Source: Mikania micrantha (lineage: Eukaryota; Streptophyta; Magnoliopsida; Asterales; Asteraceae). From it: a stretch of DNA of 64,000 nt. The stretch is from assembly GCA_009363875.1 (NCBI GenBank), contig CM018682.1, forward strand, positions 61,092,031 through 61,156,030, given 5' to 3'. The notes beneath the pieces are model-generated. The model saw nothing but the letters and a program-made list of their open reading frames with translations, had not been told where the DNA came from and made no database searches. The translations under genes and the position numbers were made by a program. Shown here piece after piece: positions 22,117 to 32,290 of the stretch (position 1 is its first letter; each line of letters starts with the position of its first letter).

Positions 22117-24392
22117 TGTAACATCCCAAATTTTCTAATACAAGTTACTGACGAACAATTAACTTGTAGGAAAATAGACAAAAAATAACCAAGGCTAGGA
22201 TTACAGATCGTGTACTCGAAATGGTAAGATTTCGAGTACACCAATTTCGAGTATGCCAGGATTCGTGTACTCAGGATTTCGAGTACTAGCCCCTGCCTAT
22301 AAATAGTGGTGCCTTGGGAAGCGTGACAGACTTTGACTGGAAGTTTATCTGCTCTCGAGTACTCGAAGTTTAAGCCCAAGAGTTTCAAGAATCAAGCTTT
22401 GATCGACTAAACGAAGGAGGAAACGCACGAGAATCTACAGGAGTGATCATCTAGCTTCAAGTAAGTGTTCCAAACCAAAAAGCTAGGATTTTTATGCAAA
22501 AGTTAGGATGGTTAAACAAAGAGTGAACTTATGCATAAAGCTCACACCTTTATGCATAAAGTTCGTAACTTTGAGGTTCCAATACGTTGGTAACAACCTA
22601 AGGAACCTAAAACTTGCTCCCCAAAGTCTTAGATGAATTTCTGAGATGTTTAATGACGAAATGATGAGTACACGAAATCAGGTATAGAGGGTATTCATAT
22701 TGTTAGTTCGAGTACATGACTATTTCGAATACAAGGGTACTTCGTGTACATGGCATTTCGAGTACAAGGGCCATTTCGTGTACCAAGGTTATTTCGTGTA
22801 CTCTAGTGTTTCGAATACAGGGATTTCGGGTACTGAAGTAGTTCGTGAACTACAGGTAATTCGAATACTATCCAGGTCCGAGGACTTGTAGTTATGAGGG
22901 GGAACTAGTTGACTATAAGGACTTAGAATAAATTCTAAGTCTAAGAATGGTATGTGATGAGACGATGTAATGATGTAGGTTCCCAGGTCTTAACTAAGGA
23001 GTTCGGTTAAGAACATAAGGAGCCATTATCAGGTGAGTTCTAGACGCCCTCTTTTATGTTTGATGTTTTGGGCTGACATACATGCTTATTGTTATGTCTA
23101 TGATGTTATGTGCTTGTGATGATGATGAATGAATGATGATATGCCCTGACTATGTATGCATGGTTATGTGTTAGCATGGTGTATGCATGAAAGTATGCTA
23201 AGTATGATGAATGCATGATAAATGAGTTATGATGATGAATAACATGACATGATAATAATGCTAGCATATGATATGATGATGACTTTATGATCACATGCTT
23301 CATGACGATAACTATGAGAATAGTTATAGGGATATGGCAAGATCCTAGGTGGCTAGGATGATAGTATGATACCATGATGTTATGATATGATAACGATGCT
23401 AGTATGTTATGATGGTATGATGAAATGATGCTAGTATGTTATGATGGTATGATGAAATGATGCTAGTATGTTATGAGGGTATGATGAAATGAGGCTAGTA
23501 TGACATGCCTAAGATGCCATGATTAACCCAATGAATAATTTATAATGCTAGCATGAAATGTATGAGGATTATGATAAATGACGATATGATGCTAGTGTAT
23601 AATGTATGATGAATGAATGATGTCCCTATACGTGCTATAGGGTATGTGTGAATGATGATGCTCCGGTACTTGTACTGGGTGAATATGAGTGATGACCTGA
23701 TCGTATCAGGATATGAACAGCCGATCGGGCTATAAACATGGAGTCGACCGGACTATAAACAGGGGAGTCGATCGGACTATAAACAGGGAGCCGACCGGGC
23801 TATAAACATGAGAGTCGACCGGACTATAAACATGGAGTCGACCGGACTATAAACAAGAGAGTCGACCGGACTATAAACATGGAGCCGACCGGGCTATAAA
23901 CATGGAGCCGATCGGGCTATAAACATGGTAAGAGTCGATCGGACTATAAACATGGTAAGAGTCGATCGGACTATAAACATGGAGCCTTGTGCCGGCATAA
24001 GCCCACTGTTCGTATGGTGACAGTGGAACGTATGACGATGATGGAAATGATGATATGTGCTAAGGTTATGGACTATGTGTATGAAATGATGTTTATGATA
24101 TGCATGTTTAATGTTGTTTTACGAAAACTAGAACTCACCAGCGTAAGCTGACTTGATTTAGCATGTATGTCAGGTTAAAACTATGATAAGAGAAGGCAGG
24201 GAGCTCGGGCATCAACTCAGACGATCCGTCGGTTTTGGCAATTCGAAATGATTTGATACAGATACTTTATTAAATTCTGTTTATCAACTATGTTTACATT
24301 TCCGCTGCATGATTATGAAAGTTTTTAGTTTAAGAGCTATGTGTTATGATGAAAACCAACCTCTGCGAGGTGCCCGGTTTCGGGGCCTCACA
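22117..24392 (+). repeat. Element B 3' LTR
   Basis: 2276 bp, very similar to the 5' LTR. It lacks 17 bp present near 14910 in the 5' copy and carries the same arrays, TATA box (22298-22305) and boxes. Confidence 0.9.
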
Positions 24393-24652
24393 AGTTGGTA
24401 TCAGAGCCATAGTTTGAGAGATCTTAGCATCCAAAATGCTAAGACTTAAACTGAGAATGGGATTAAGTGACACGGATTGCCAACCACGGATGAACGGATG
24501 CCACGAGCTGAATGTTTATGTATGAGTAAAGGGTTAGATGTAAGGTTATGTATGTAGTAAGTGTCATGCACATTGAAGAGATGGGATGGGAAACGTTTAG
24601 AGCCTATGAGTTGGGTAAATGGTTAATAGCACTTGATCAACGTCATTAACGA
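24393..24652 (+). other. Second copy of B primer-binding site and leader, downstream of the 3' LTR
   Basis: About 258 bp with one visible difference from 17179-17438. It breaks into element A's LTR at a CGA shared by both sides. It is the remnant of a second internal domain. Confidence 0.85.
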
Positions 24653-25288
24653 CCATACCCCTCTCTTTTGACGGTGGCGAGGACACGCAATCATTACAAT
24701 CAATCTAAATCAAACTATTAGAACCATCCCTTCCTTTTCTTTTGTCATCAGGGCAACATCCGTGTCAACCCACACCATATCTCAATAAACAATTCTAGAA
24801 GCCATTCCTTTTTCCCCCTAGTACACGGTTGAACCCTGCTTAAGACACCCACCCACTTAAACAATCTTATAAATAATCAACTACTTTTTTTTCATTTCAT
24901 ATGCTCCTTCCCTTTTTGGCTTTTCTCGATCTCCCTCAATTGAGACATCAGCGGCCCAGATCACCACTAACCAGCCCTTTTTCAGTTGCCATATCACCAG
25001 ACCAGAGGAGCCATTTTGGTTGAAAACAAGCAACAATAACCACCCTTACTTCAGTTACTTTTGGACCAGATGCAACACGTTCACTTTCCGCTATTTTGGT
25101 TCTTAATGGTGGCAGCCAAAACTAGAACCAAGCCTTCACCACGACAACCCACCTTTTCGTTTTATATTCAACCGTTGCCGGTATCACGGTTTTTGTTTTC
25201 AACATCAAGCTCACTCTAACACAGGTTCTCGACTAAAGTGATCTGTTATAACTCGTTGAAAACTATTAACCTCGTGAATAAACATGAC

Positions 25289-25319
<31 letters not shown>

Positions 25320-26617
25320 TGTAAACTAGAACCTGCGTGGGAAGGTAATGATGCCAGAAAAACAATGTTAAAATGGTTTGAATGTAATCATATATCAAAT
25401 ATATAATTTGGTTTGCTGTTTAAAATTAGGGTGTAAGAAACCATATATTAAGGGTTCGAAACCCATAATGGACATTTTTTTTAAAGCTTTAGCAATTATT
25501 TTAAATAGATAATGCAATTATTAGTATGAACTAATGGTTAAATTTGTTTAGGGGTTAAGATCAGAGAATCTGAAACAATCAGTCATGTGTTAGATTACTA
25601 ATTCTAACAAAAATTCTTAAACCATTGAAATGTTTTTTTTAATGGCTATTCAAACTTATCACCCTGGTTATAATGATTTTATATCAATGAAACTTATTTT
25701 TAACGATACATTATGAAAGATCAAATCATAACCTCGTAAATGGACTTTACATTATTGTAGGACCTATCTAGAGCAATTCTACCATCACATTCAACAGCCA
25801 AGAAACCTTATATCAGTTACTGTGAGTTTCACGGCCCCTACTTTTACAATGTTTTATTAACTCACAGGGAGAGAAATCATGCTTGTACTCGTTTCATTGA
25901 CGCAAGTGGTTTTGTTTCAACACATTATTACATGAGTTACTTTTATTGCTTTAAGTCCCCTATTCTATAACCGTTAATTGTGGGTAAACGTGAATGATTG
26001 TGAATAGCACTATTCGGGAGTGACAACCCCCACCCGTGGTTAGTAGCTCTAACTTTGATCGTAGGTCAGATCGGGTGCACAATATTCATCTCAATACAAT
26101 GTTTTCCGATAGAACATTGGGATGGGGCAATTCAATCATGTCGATTTCGGTTATGGGAACTCATGGTAATGATCAATATACACAACTCATGATATTGTTT
26201 TTGAGAACAATAGTCACATTTTGAAACCTTGTGGTCGAATGAAACAACTCAATTTTTACGTGTCTAAACCTGTGAACTCACCAGCTTTATGCTGACCGTT
26301 TTTAGCATGTATTTCTCAGATAATTGAAGCAAGCATGGGACATATTATGAGAATTGATTTGCTAGAAGTCATGACACATTCACATGCATATTCTTGGGAT
26401 TTTACCTGCATAGCCTATTGACTTTGGTCATGTTTGTAAAATCTCACATGCATATTTTGAAGATTAGAAACTATGTTTTGTTATAAGTCCGATGATTTTA
26501 ATTTAAGATTTGATATAAAACTTTATTATCAATGCATGTAGAAGTCTTTCAATGTAAACAATGACTGTGAAACCATGAACGTCGCATCTCGCGTGTTCCG
26601 CCTTGGCGGGTGTGACA
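24651..26617 (+). repeat. Element A, third LTR, right piece
   Basis: Resumes at CCATACCCCTCTC (equivalent to 7627) and ends GGCGGGTGTGACA. It contains a longer TA microsatellite (about 25290-25315) than copy 2. Confidence 0.85.
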
Positions 26618-26931
26618 GCTTCCGGTTCTTTTCACGCTTAGCGATTTTTCATCTTGGTGTACACAATTTGAAGCGTTTCTGGTGCTTGTTGACCCGAATC
26701 TCAAAATTCATATATTTGATGGATATTTTCAATCTAAGCTCAATGGAGTTTATAAAAATTCATCAAGATTAAATAAAGAAGAGAAGGAATGCTATGATCG
26801 TGAGAAAAATGTTTTTACCTTGCTTTCTTTGGCAATCTCCAAAGATATTTTTCAGACTTTCAAGCAGATCAAGAATTCTTAAGATCTTTGGATTGCTATT
26901 GCCAACTTCTGTGATGATTCTAAATTGAAGA
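26618..26931 (+). pseudogene. Cop1 gag remnant, unit 3, continuation right of element A
   Basis: The text after the duplicated GCTTC continues the Cop1 gag. It encodes WCTQFEAF- and LVDPNLKIHIFDGYF-type sequence absent from units 1 and 2, then NKEEKECYDREKNVFTLLSL, AISKDIFQTFKQIKNS and a stop. It ends abruptly at 26931, where element C sequence starts. This copy preserves the fullest UBN2 gag domain in the window. Confidence 0.75.
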
Positions 26932-26952
26932 GCCAAAGCTCTGATATCACTT
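26932..26952 (-). other. Residual C primer-binding site beyond its LTR
   Basis: On the minus strand the LTR end CCTACA is followed by AAGTGATATCAGAGCTTTGG, a Met-type primer site with one change. A primer site after what should be the 3' LTR implies that a second interior once followed. Confidence 0.75.
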
Positions 26953-27234
26953 TGTAGGACCAAACGGGAGCTCGGAAACAATCCGATTCCAACAGATATC
27001 TACTCGACAGCCTCTAGAATAGTGTGGAATCCAATTCCAGGGTTTTCCAATCGAAACCAACAGCAACTGTGGTGATCCGAAGGTGTAGGATAAACGTTTG
27101 ATTTAGAATCGAACACCACGGGTTGAGAATCGAACTTGGACGATCAATGGCCGCTCAGATCTTCTAGGGTTTGACACTAGGTGCTCTGGGAAGAAGGAGG
27201 GCTCTCAGAAGTTAGGTTTAAAATGATTTGAACT

Positions 27235-27247
27235 TGTATTTATAGAC
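27235..27247 (-). promoter_or_regulatory. TATA box, element C LTR
   Basis: On the minus strand AGTCTATAAATAC. It lies immediately downstream, in element orientation, of the palindrome cluster at 27257-27440. Confidence 0.6.
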
Positions 27248-27256
27248 TGTAGTCAT

Positions 27257-27440
27257 TCAGCCGAATGAGTGGCCGAAGCAGCTCATTCGGCGAATGACTA
27301 TGTCGAATGGACATGTCATTCGAATGAGTCATTCGGCGAATGACTCATTCAGTCGCCTGTCATTCGCTAGGGCATTCATTCGGCGAATGACTTCATTCGT
27401 AGAGTCATTCGCCCGAATGGTCAGAATTCATACTCAAACA
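27257..27440 (-). repeat. ATTCGGCGAAT palindrome cluster in C LTR
   Basis: Several CATTCG-x-CGAATG palindromes and half-sites. The same motif recurs in the spacer at 29190-29440 and 29760-30040. Confidence 0.75.
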
Positions 27441-27580
27441 TTAATAAACCAAATCAACCAATCATATAGTCAATATTAAACATTAAGAATCAATAAAGAA
27501 AGACAATTTCCATTAAAAACATGAACTTTACATAATGGATAATACAAAATCGAACTAGGGACATTTAGTGCATCTACTAA

Positions 27581-27592
27581 CTCCCCCTTGGA
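27581..27592 (-). other. Element C polypurine tract
   Basis: Minus strand CCAAGGGGGAG next to the LTR start. Confidence 0.7.
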
Positions 27593-27598
27593 CCTAGT

Positions 27599-29073
27599 TC
27601 AATCCTTGGAAGTGTCTTTCCTGAAATACTTTTCTAAAATGGATTTCCAGTCTGCTCTAGCATGAATCTTGAAAATACTGCAAAGTCGGATCACCCTCAT
27701 AAACTGTAGAGCCTGAACCATGTCTTGTACATCAAAAAATATCTGGTGTCGAAATAAAGCATTGACATCGTTGTGTGACAGGTTAGTCAACCACATCGGG
27801 TCAATTATACGTTCAGTCTCCCATTTCTTCTCCTTGCATAATACAATCACAGCCTTTCCAGTACGCCCATCGTAGTACCATCATCATCACCTGAGTCATC
27901 TGACTCATCATTGTCTTCGGCAGATGTGGTGCCTGTCATATCAATAGGAGTAGTCACTATGGAGGTAGTAGTGGCCATGAAGTCCAGCTCCAACAATGAA
28001 TCAATATCTACATCCTCATCATCTGCCACAGAAGTACTAACTCCTGCACCAACAAAAACAACACCAGCTTCAACTAAGCTCACTTCAACAGTAGTAGTCA
28101 TATCACTAACCCCAGCACTCACACCAACAGAACTCACAACTACAGTGCTCACAGCAACTGAGCTCTCACCAGCACTAGCACCAACACCACTACCTCCTGC
28201 ACTATCATCATCATCACCACTATAATCACCAGGCACAACTATATCCTCCACCTTAGAGTCTGAGTCTTCGTGCCTCCATCTCCTGCCAGGTGGAGCAATA
28301 TAATCAGGTCTCACAAGATGGCCAAACAAAGAACGAACAGTGGGCTTCCTCTCCTTGCCTATATATGACATCACCCTGTTGAGAGTGAGGTCATTCATGT
28401 GCTCCAGCCTAATGACATCAGCATTGATCTTCGGCAAATCAGGTAACTGAGCATCTATCCATTGCTGCAAGAACCTAGGATACATTAAGAACTTCTTATC
28501 TCCCTTTAGAGCCACATTCTCTTTCATATGAGTGAAGATCATCTCATAGAAGTTGAAAGGCATGTTCAGCACCAATGCAACAAAGGCACACTGAATAGTC
28601 TCTCACATATCGTCAAATCCACCTCTCCTGGACCCGAGGCAGTGAATCGGTACATGAGCAAGGTACTTGAATTGTGGAGACATGTAAGCTTTGTTGAGGA
28701 TTCCTGCTCCTAGATCGCCCTCGTACTTGCACCTCATAAAGCAGCCACGAACTAAGTAACGATCAAACAGATACGGTTGATCAGGTGAATCCTGGAAACC
28801 ACAAACTCTCCTGATATGCTCAGCTGATATAACCACATCGTGCCCAAGAACCTTTCCCCTGATGACAGTAGGCTCAGCTTCGCAATCGATATCAGCAGAG
28901 GCCCAGAAATCTTGCTGATGCGAGTGATATGGCACATGCATAGTAGATATGGCAGTGAAAATCCTCGAACGTCTCAGAAATGTGATAATCTCGGTGTAAT
29001 GTCTGGCATTTGGTGTAGTGAGATCCAAATGTGCACAGATGTTGTTCTTTGTCACCGACTTGTATCCAGGCAT
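27599..29073 (-). pseudogene. Element C additional ORF downstream of pol (Sirevirus 'env-like' position)
   Basis: About 490 codons, opening MPGYKSVTKNNICAHLDLTT. The N-terminal half has a pattern I recognise from abundant Asteraceae copia-associated proteins: SADIDCEAEP..., then a VISAEHIRRVCGF segment, and KFLMYPRFLQQWID. A Thr/Val/Ser/Asp-rich low-complexity middle follows (about 28000-28250), then a C-terminal part with KEKKWETERI. A TGA at 28603-28605 and a frameshift near 27848 break it. Its place between RNase H and the 3' LTR is where Sireviruses carry an extra, sometimes 'env-like' ORF of unproven function. I see no signal peptide or transmembrane segment, so an envelope role is not supported here. 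Confidence 0.7.
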
Positions 29074-29205
29074 TCTGAAAATCAGATAAGGACATGATAA
29101 AACAATTCAGTTGCGCAAAATATAGAAATCAGAACAAAGAAACATTTGAACCAGTTTGGCCGAATGAAGTTGATTTGGAAGAATGAACTCTTTGGTCGAA
29201 TGCTT

Positions 29206-29350
29206 CATTCGCCGAATGAGCGTCATTCGCCGAATGAGCGTCATTCGCCGAATGAGCGTCATTCGCCGAATGAGCGTCATTCGCCGAATGAGCGTCATTC
29301 GCCGAATGAGCGTCATTCGCCGAATAAACCTCATTCACCGAATGAGTCAT
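29206..29350 (-). repeat. 18-bp palindromic tandem array
   Basis: Seven to eight copies of CATTCGCCGAATGAGCGT at exact 18-bp steps from 29206. The core ATTCGCCGAAT is a palindrome with one central base, so both strands carry related text and open frames appear on both strands. Confidence 0.9.
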
Positions 29351-29759
29351 GTGCTGACTTAGCCATTCGTAGAATGAGCCATTCGCTGAATGAGCTTCAT
29401 TCGCCGAATGAGTCATTCGCCGAATAGCGTCATTCGGCTGTCTGTTCAAGTTCAAACCCCCTTTGACAAAATGTTCAAATCAGCTCTCAAAATTCATATA
29501 TTCAAGCTCAGAATCGACCGATTAAGAGTTTTAAAACAGGTCTTTTGTGATTTAGATGTCATTTTGACCATCTATTTTACAGGCGATTCTAGAAACCATA
29601 AAACCCTAAATTTCAAGATGTTTTAAGCGATTTAGCAGTCAAAACTCGATGATGTTGTATCTATGACTACCTGTAATAATCAGCAGAAGGAATATCAGTG
29701 CAAACACGGAGGTAATCATAGAAAATTTACGAAACAAGGGAAAACGAGTGGTTCGGCCG

Positions 29760-30040
29760 AATGAGAGAAACACAGAGGCGATCGAATGAGTGTTGGAGAA
29801 TGAGGGTAGTTGACCGATTGAATGTTTATATAGGTTGAGTCATTCGCCAAATGAAACCGGCGAATGAACTCTTTCTTCCCAAAGACAATCGCCGAAAGAG
29901 ACCAGGGAATGAGTTCTTTCTCCCAAAAGTCATTCGCCGAATGAGTTGGCGAATCTCTTCTTTCGATCAAGAGTCATTCGCCGAATGACTCATTCGCCGA
30001 ATGAAGTCATTCGGTCGAATGGACCATTCTCACCACAAAA
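29760..30040 (-). repeat. Second CATTCGCCGAATG cluster in C spacer
   Basis: Irregularly spaced copies and half-sites of the same palindrome, with longer spacers than in the 18-bp array. Confidence 0.75.
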
Positions 30041-30600
30041 CACACACTAATTTCAAGATTTGACATTATGATTAGAAAAACAGATGCCATTTATGAAGAT
30101 AAGTCTGGTTGGTTCATGATTCAGATGAGACAGACATCTGAACCTACAAATGATCACCTAAACTGAAATTTAAAATATAGACAAAAAAGACACATATTTT
30201 TGTAGTTTTCTGAAACAAAAATACAACTGTACAACTAGCAACTATAGACAAAAAAGACACATATTTTTGTGAGAAGTCTATTCAGAAACTAGTACTTACA
30301 TATAATCAAATCAAATTGGAATTACTGAATGTTTCATTTCAGACACTTTTGACTTGTAATATGATTACTGATATGTTTGTCCATTTTAAGCTTTTCAGTA
30401 CAAAATTTATTAAACTCATTTGATGATCACTTATGTTTTCTGACTGAGTTACCCATTTTATCTATTCAGCAAAGATTAAAATCAGTTTATAACTCATCTC
30501 CGCATTTCTTAATACCTAGCATCATAAATTCCATAAGGTTCCAATTATTTTCTTTTTGTATTTTTCTTTTCGATCTGTCTCACATGACCAACACAATCTC

Positions 30601-30870
30601 ATGGACGGCTTCAACTAGGTCCATCCCAGTAATATGGCACGTATACAGACATGTGTTGACATGCTTGACTTGTTCTATCCAAATGGACGGCTTCAACTAG
30701 GTTCGTCCCAGTAATATGGCAAGTGTATGGAATCGAACTTATTTTATTTCTGTATTTTTCTTCAAGCTTAATACCAGCTTGATTTTCTTTTATTTTGTTT
30801 TGATTCAGTCCTTCTCATCTGAATGGACGGCTTCAGCTAGGTTCGTCCCAGCAATATTGCTCGTGTACAG
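30601..30870 (-). repeat. Three dispersed copies of a 48-bp motif
   Basis: ATGGACGGCTTCAACTAGGT followed by (C/T)C(A/G)TCCCAGTAATATGGC occurs at 30601 and 30682; a diverged copy is at 30823. Sequences between the copies are unrelated. Confidence 0.7.
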
Positions 30871-31343
30871 ATTTTGATTTCATGAATCATTGGAAACCTT
30901 ATTGGATCTCATGATAATAGGTATATGCCTGATTTGAGTCATAAACTATTCTTCGCTTAACTGTCTTTCAAAAACAGATCCCACAAATCAAATTTTCTAA
31001 GTATTCACAAATTTGTCTATTCATTTTGTAAAGTCAGCCTATCAGTACATCTACTCACACTTCTCATATGTCTACCATTTATGCATTCACCAACACTTTT
31101 AGGACATGAAAGATTAATGTATTACTTTCTCAAAGAAGACCTTCTCATTTTTATACTTTTTCAACTGTTTTTGTATTTTTAAATTTTTCAGATGTTTTTG
31201 ATTTTTCAATTTAGCTACTATTTCCCCCTAAAAACCGAAAACAGAAAATCCTTTTTAGTTTTTGATTAAGATAAAGAAATGACAAGATAACTAAAAGAAA
31301 TAAATAGATAAATCAAAACAAAACTATCTAAGAAAGTCGATGA

Positions 31344-32091
31344 TCATTTGTTAGATTCAGATGAAGGTAGGACTTCATCCTTTTGGAAAATTCCATTAGC
31401 CGATAACAGATATAAGAATCTGGATTTATCAAAAGCTTTTGTGAAAAGATCGGCTTTCTGGTGATCGGTGTGAATTTTAACAACATCAATTAGTTTCTTT
31501 TCAAAACAATCACGTATGAAGTGATATTTAATGTCGATGTGTTTTGTTTTTGAGTGCTGGACCGGATTCTTAGTGACAGCTATGGCAGCAGTATTATCAA
31601 CATATATAGGAGTGTTAGAAAAGTGTAACCCATAGTCCCTGAGTTGCTGTTTGATCCAGATGATCTGAGAACAGCAACTAGCAGCAGCAATATATTCAGC
31701 TTCATAGGTTGAAGTAGACATCGATGTCTGCTTCTTGCACTGCCAGGTAACTATGCGAGTTCCAAAGAACTGACATCCTGCAGACGTTGACTTGAAATCT
31801 CTCTTGCATCCACCATAATTTGAATCACTGTATGCAGTAAGATCAAAATTATCATCATTAGGGTACAATAAGCCAAGATCCGGTGTACCCTTCAGATAAC
31901 GCATAATCCTTTTCACAGCAATCAGATGTGACACTCTTGGTTTAGATTGATAACGAGCACACAAGCATGTGGCGAACATGATGTCTGGCCGAGAAGCAGT
32001 TAGATACATCAGAGAACCAATCATTCCTCGGTACAGAGTAGCATCAATTAACTCTCCCTTTTCATCTGGTGTAATCCCGTGATTAACAGCC
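31344..32091 (-). pseudogene. Element C RNase H (3' end of pol)
   Basis: On the minus strand the copia RT connection and RNase H: GMIGSLMYLTASRPDIMF, then ARYQSKPRVSHL, RYLKGTPDLGL, and the RNase H acidic residues in AYSDSNYGG, STSTYEAEYIA and YVDNTAAIAV. The end ADLFTKAFDKSRF is typical of copia pol. The segment is open throughout and is interrupted only because D inserted at 32092-32096 (AGCGG), between AGTPL and the next residues. The frame is therefore defined by joining it conceptually to 43985; I do not write the join. Confidence 0.9.
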
Positions 32092-32149
32092 AGCGGTGTG
32101 ACAATCTGACTTTTTGAATTAACCTCGTAGGCTCAGTTGTATTTTAAGG

Positions 32150-32290
32150 GGCCCAATTGAATAGAAGTAGGCCCAATAAGGCCAATGTAGGCCAAGTAGG
32201 CCCAATAAGGCTAAGGTAGGCCCAATGAGCCCAAGGTAGGCCCAATTGTATTTATGAGGCCCAATTGGATTAATCTAGCCCAACAATATT
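32150..32290 (+). repeat. GGCCCAAT motif array in D LTR (TGGGCC on the other strand)
   Basis: Six GGCCCAA copies with AGGCCAA and AGCCCAA variants, at roughly 10-35-bp spacing. Repeated in the 3' LTR (41220-41360). TGGGCC is the plant site II promoter element. Confidence 0.8.

Larger units (their letters stand above)
14885..24652 (+). mobile_element. Element B: Ty3/gypsy, Tekay/Del-like, nearly full length
   Basis: Two 2.28-2.29-kb LTRs (14885-17178, 22117-24392) bracket a gag-pol with domain order gag-PR-RT-RH-INT. Both LTRs begin TGTAACATCCC and end GGCCTCACA. By eye they differ by about 16 single-base changes or indels plus one 17-bp indel near 14910. After the 3' LTR about 258 bp of primer-binding site and leader follow (24393-24652), nearly identical to 17179-17438. 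There is no target duplication. So B was once a tandem LTR-int-LTR-int whose right part, and about 134 bp of A's LTR, were deleted. The clade assignment comes from the integrase C-terminus. Confidence 0.9.
6523..26617 (+). mobile_element. Element A: Ty3/gypsy composite with three LTRs, target duplication GCTTC
   Basis: The outer ends are TGTGACATCC (6523) and GTGTGACA (26617), flanked by the 5-bp direct repeat GCTTC at 6518-6522 and 26618-26622. In order: a truncated LTR (6523-6754), a pol 3' fragment, a complete LTR (7106-9587), a degenerate interior, a second pol 3' fragment, and a third LTR split by element B. The structure is that of a tandem LTR-int-LTR-int-LTR whose first interior was mostly deleted. 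No open reading frame for replication proteins survives. Confidence 0.85.
26953..27580 (-). repeat. Element C LTR (3' of the body)
   Basis: About 628 bp. The plus-strand left edge is TGTAGGACC, shared with 46046-46141. The right edge adjoins the polypurine tract CCAAGGGGGAG (minus strand). It contains a minus-strand TATA box and, upstream of it, the ATTCGGCGAAT palindrome cluster. Confidence 0.75.
29074..31343 (-). other. Element C spacer between extra ORF and RNase H
   Basis: Non-coding. It holds the 18-bp CATTCGCCGAATGAGCGT array, a second palindrome cluster (29760-30040), and three spaced copies of a roughly 48-bp ATGGACGGCTTCA motif (30601, 30682, 30823). The rest is AT-rich with no frame of note. 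Confidence 0.6.

Noticed and set aside
29206..29350. CRISPR-like array
   Set aside because: The units are contiguous with no unique spacers, and the context is a plant retrotransposon.
29107..29455. Open frames on both strands with repeated PNERHS or SANDAH text
   Set aside because: They arise from the 18-bp palindromic array, whose length is a multiple of three; not proteins.
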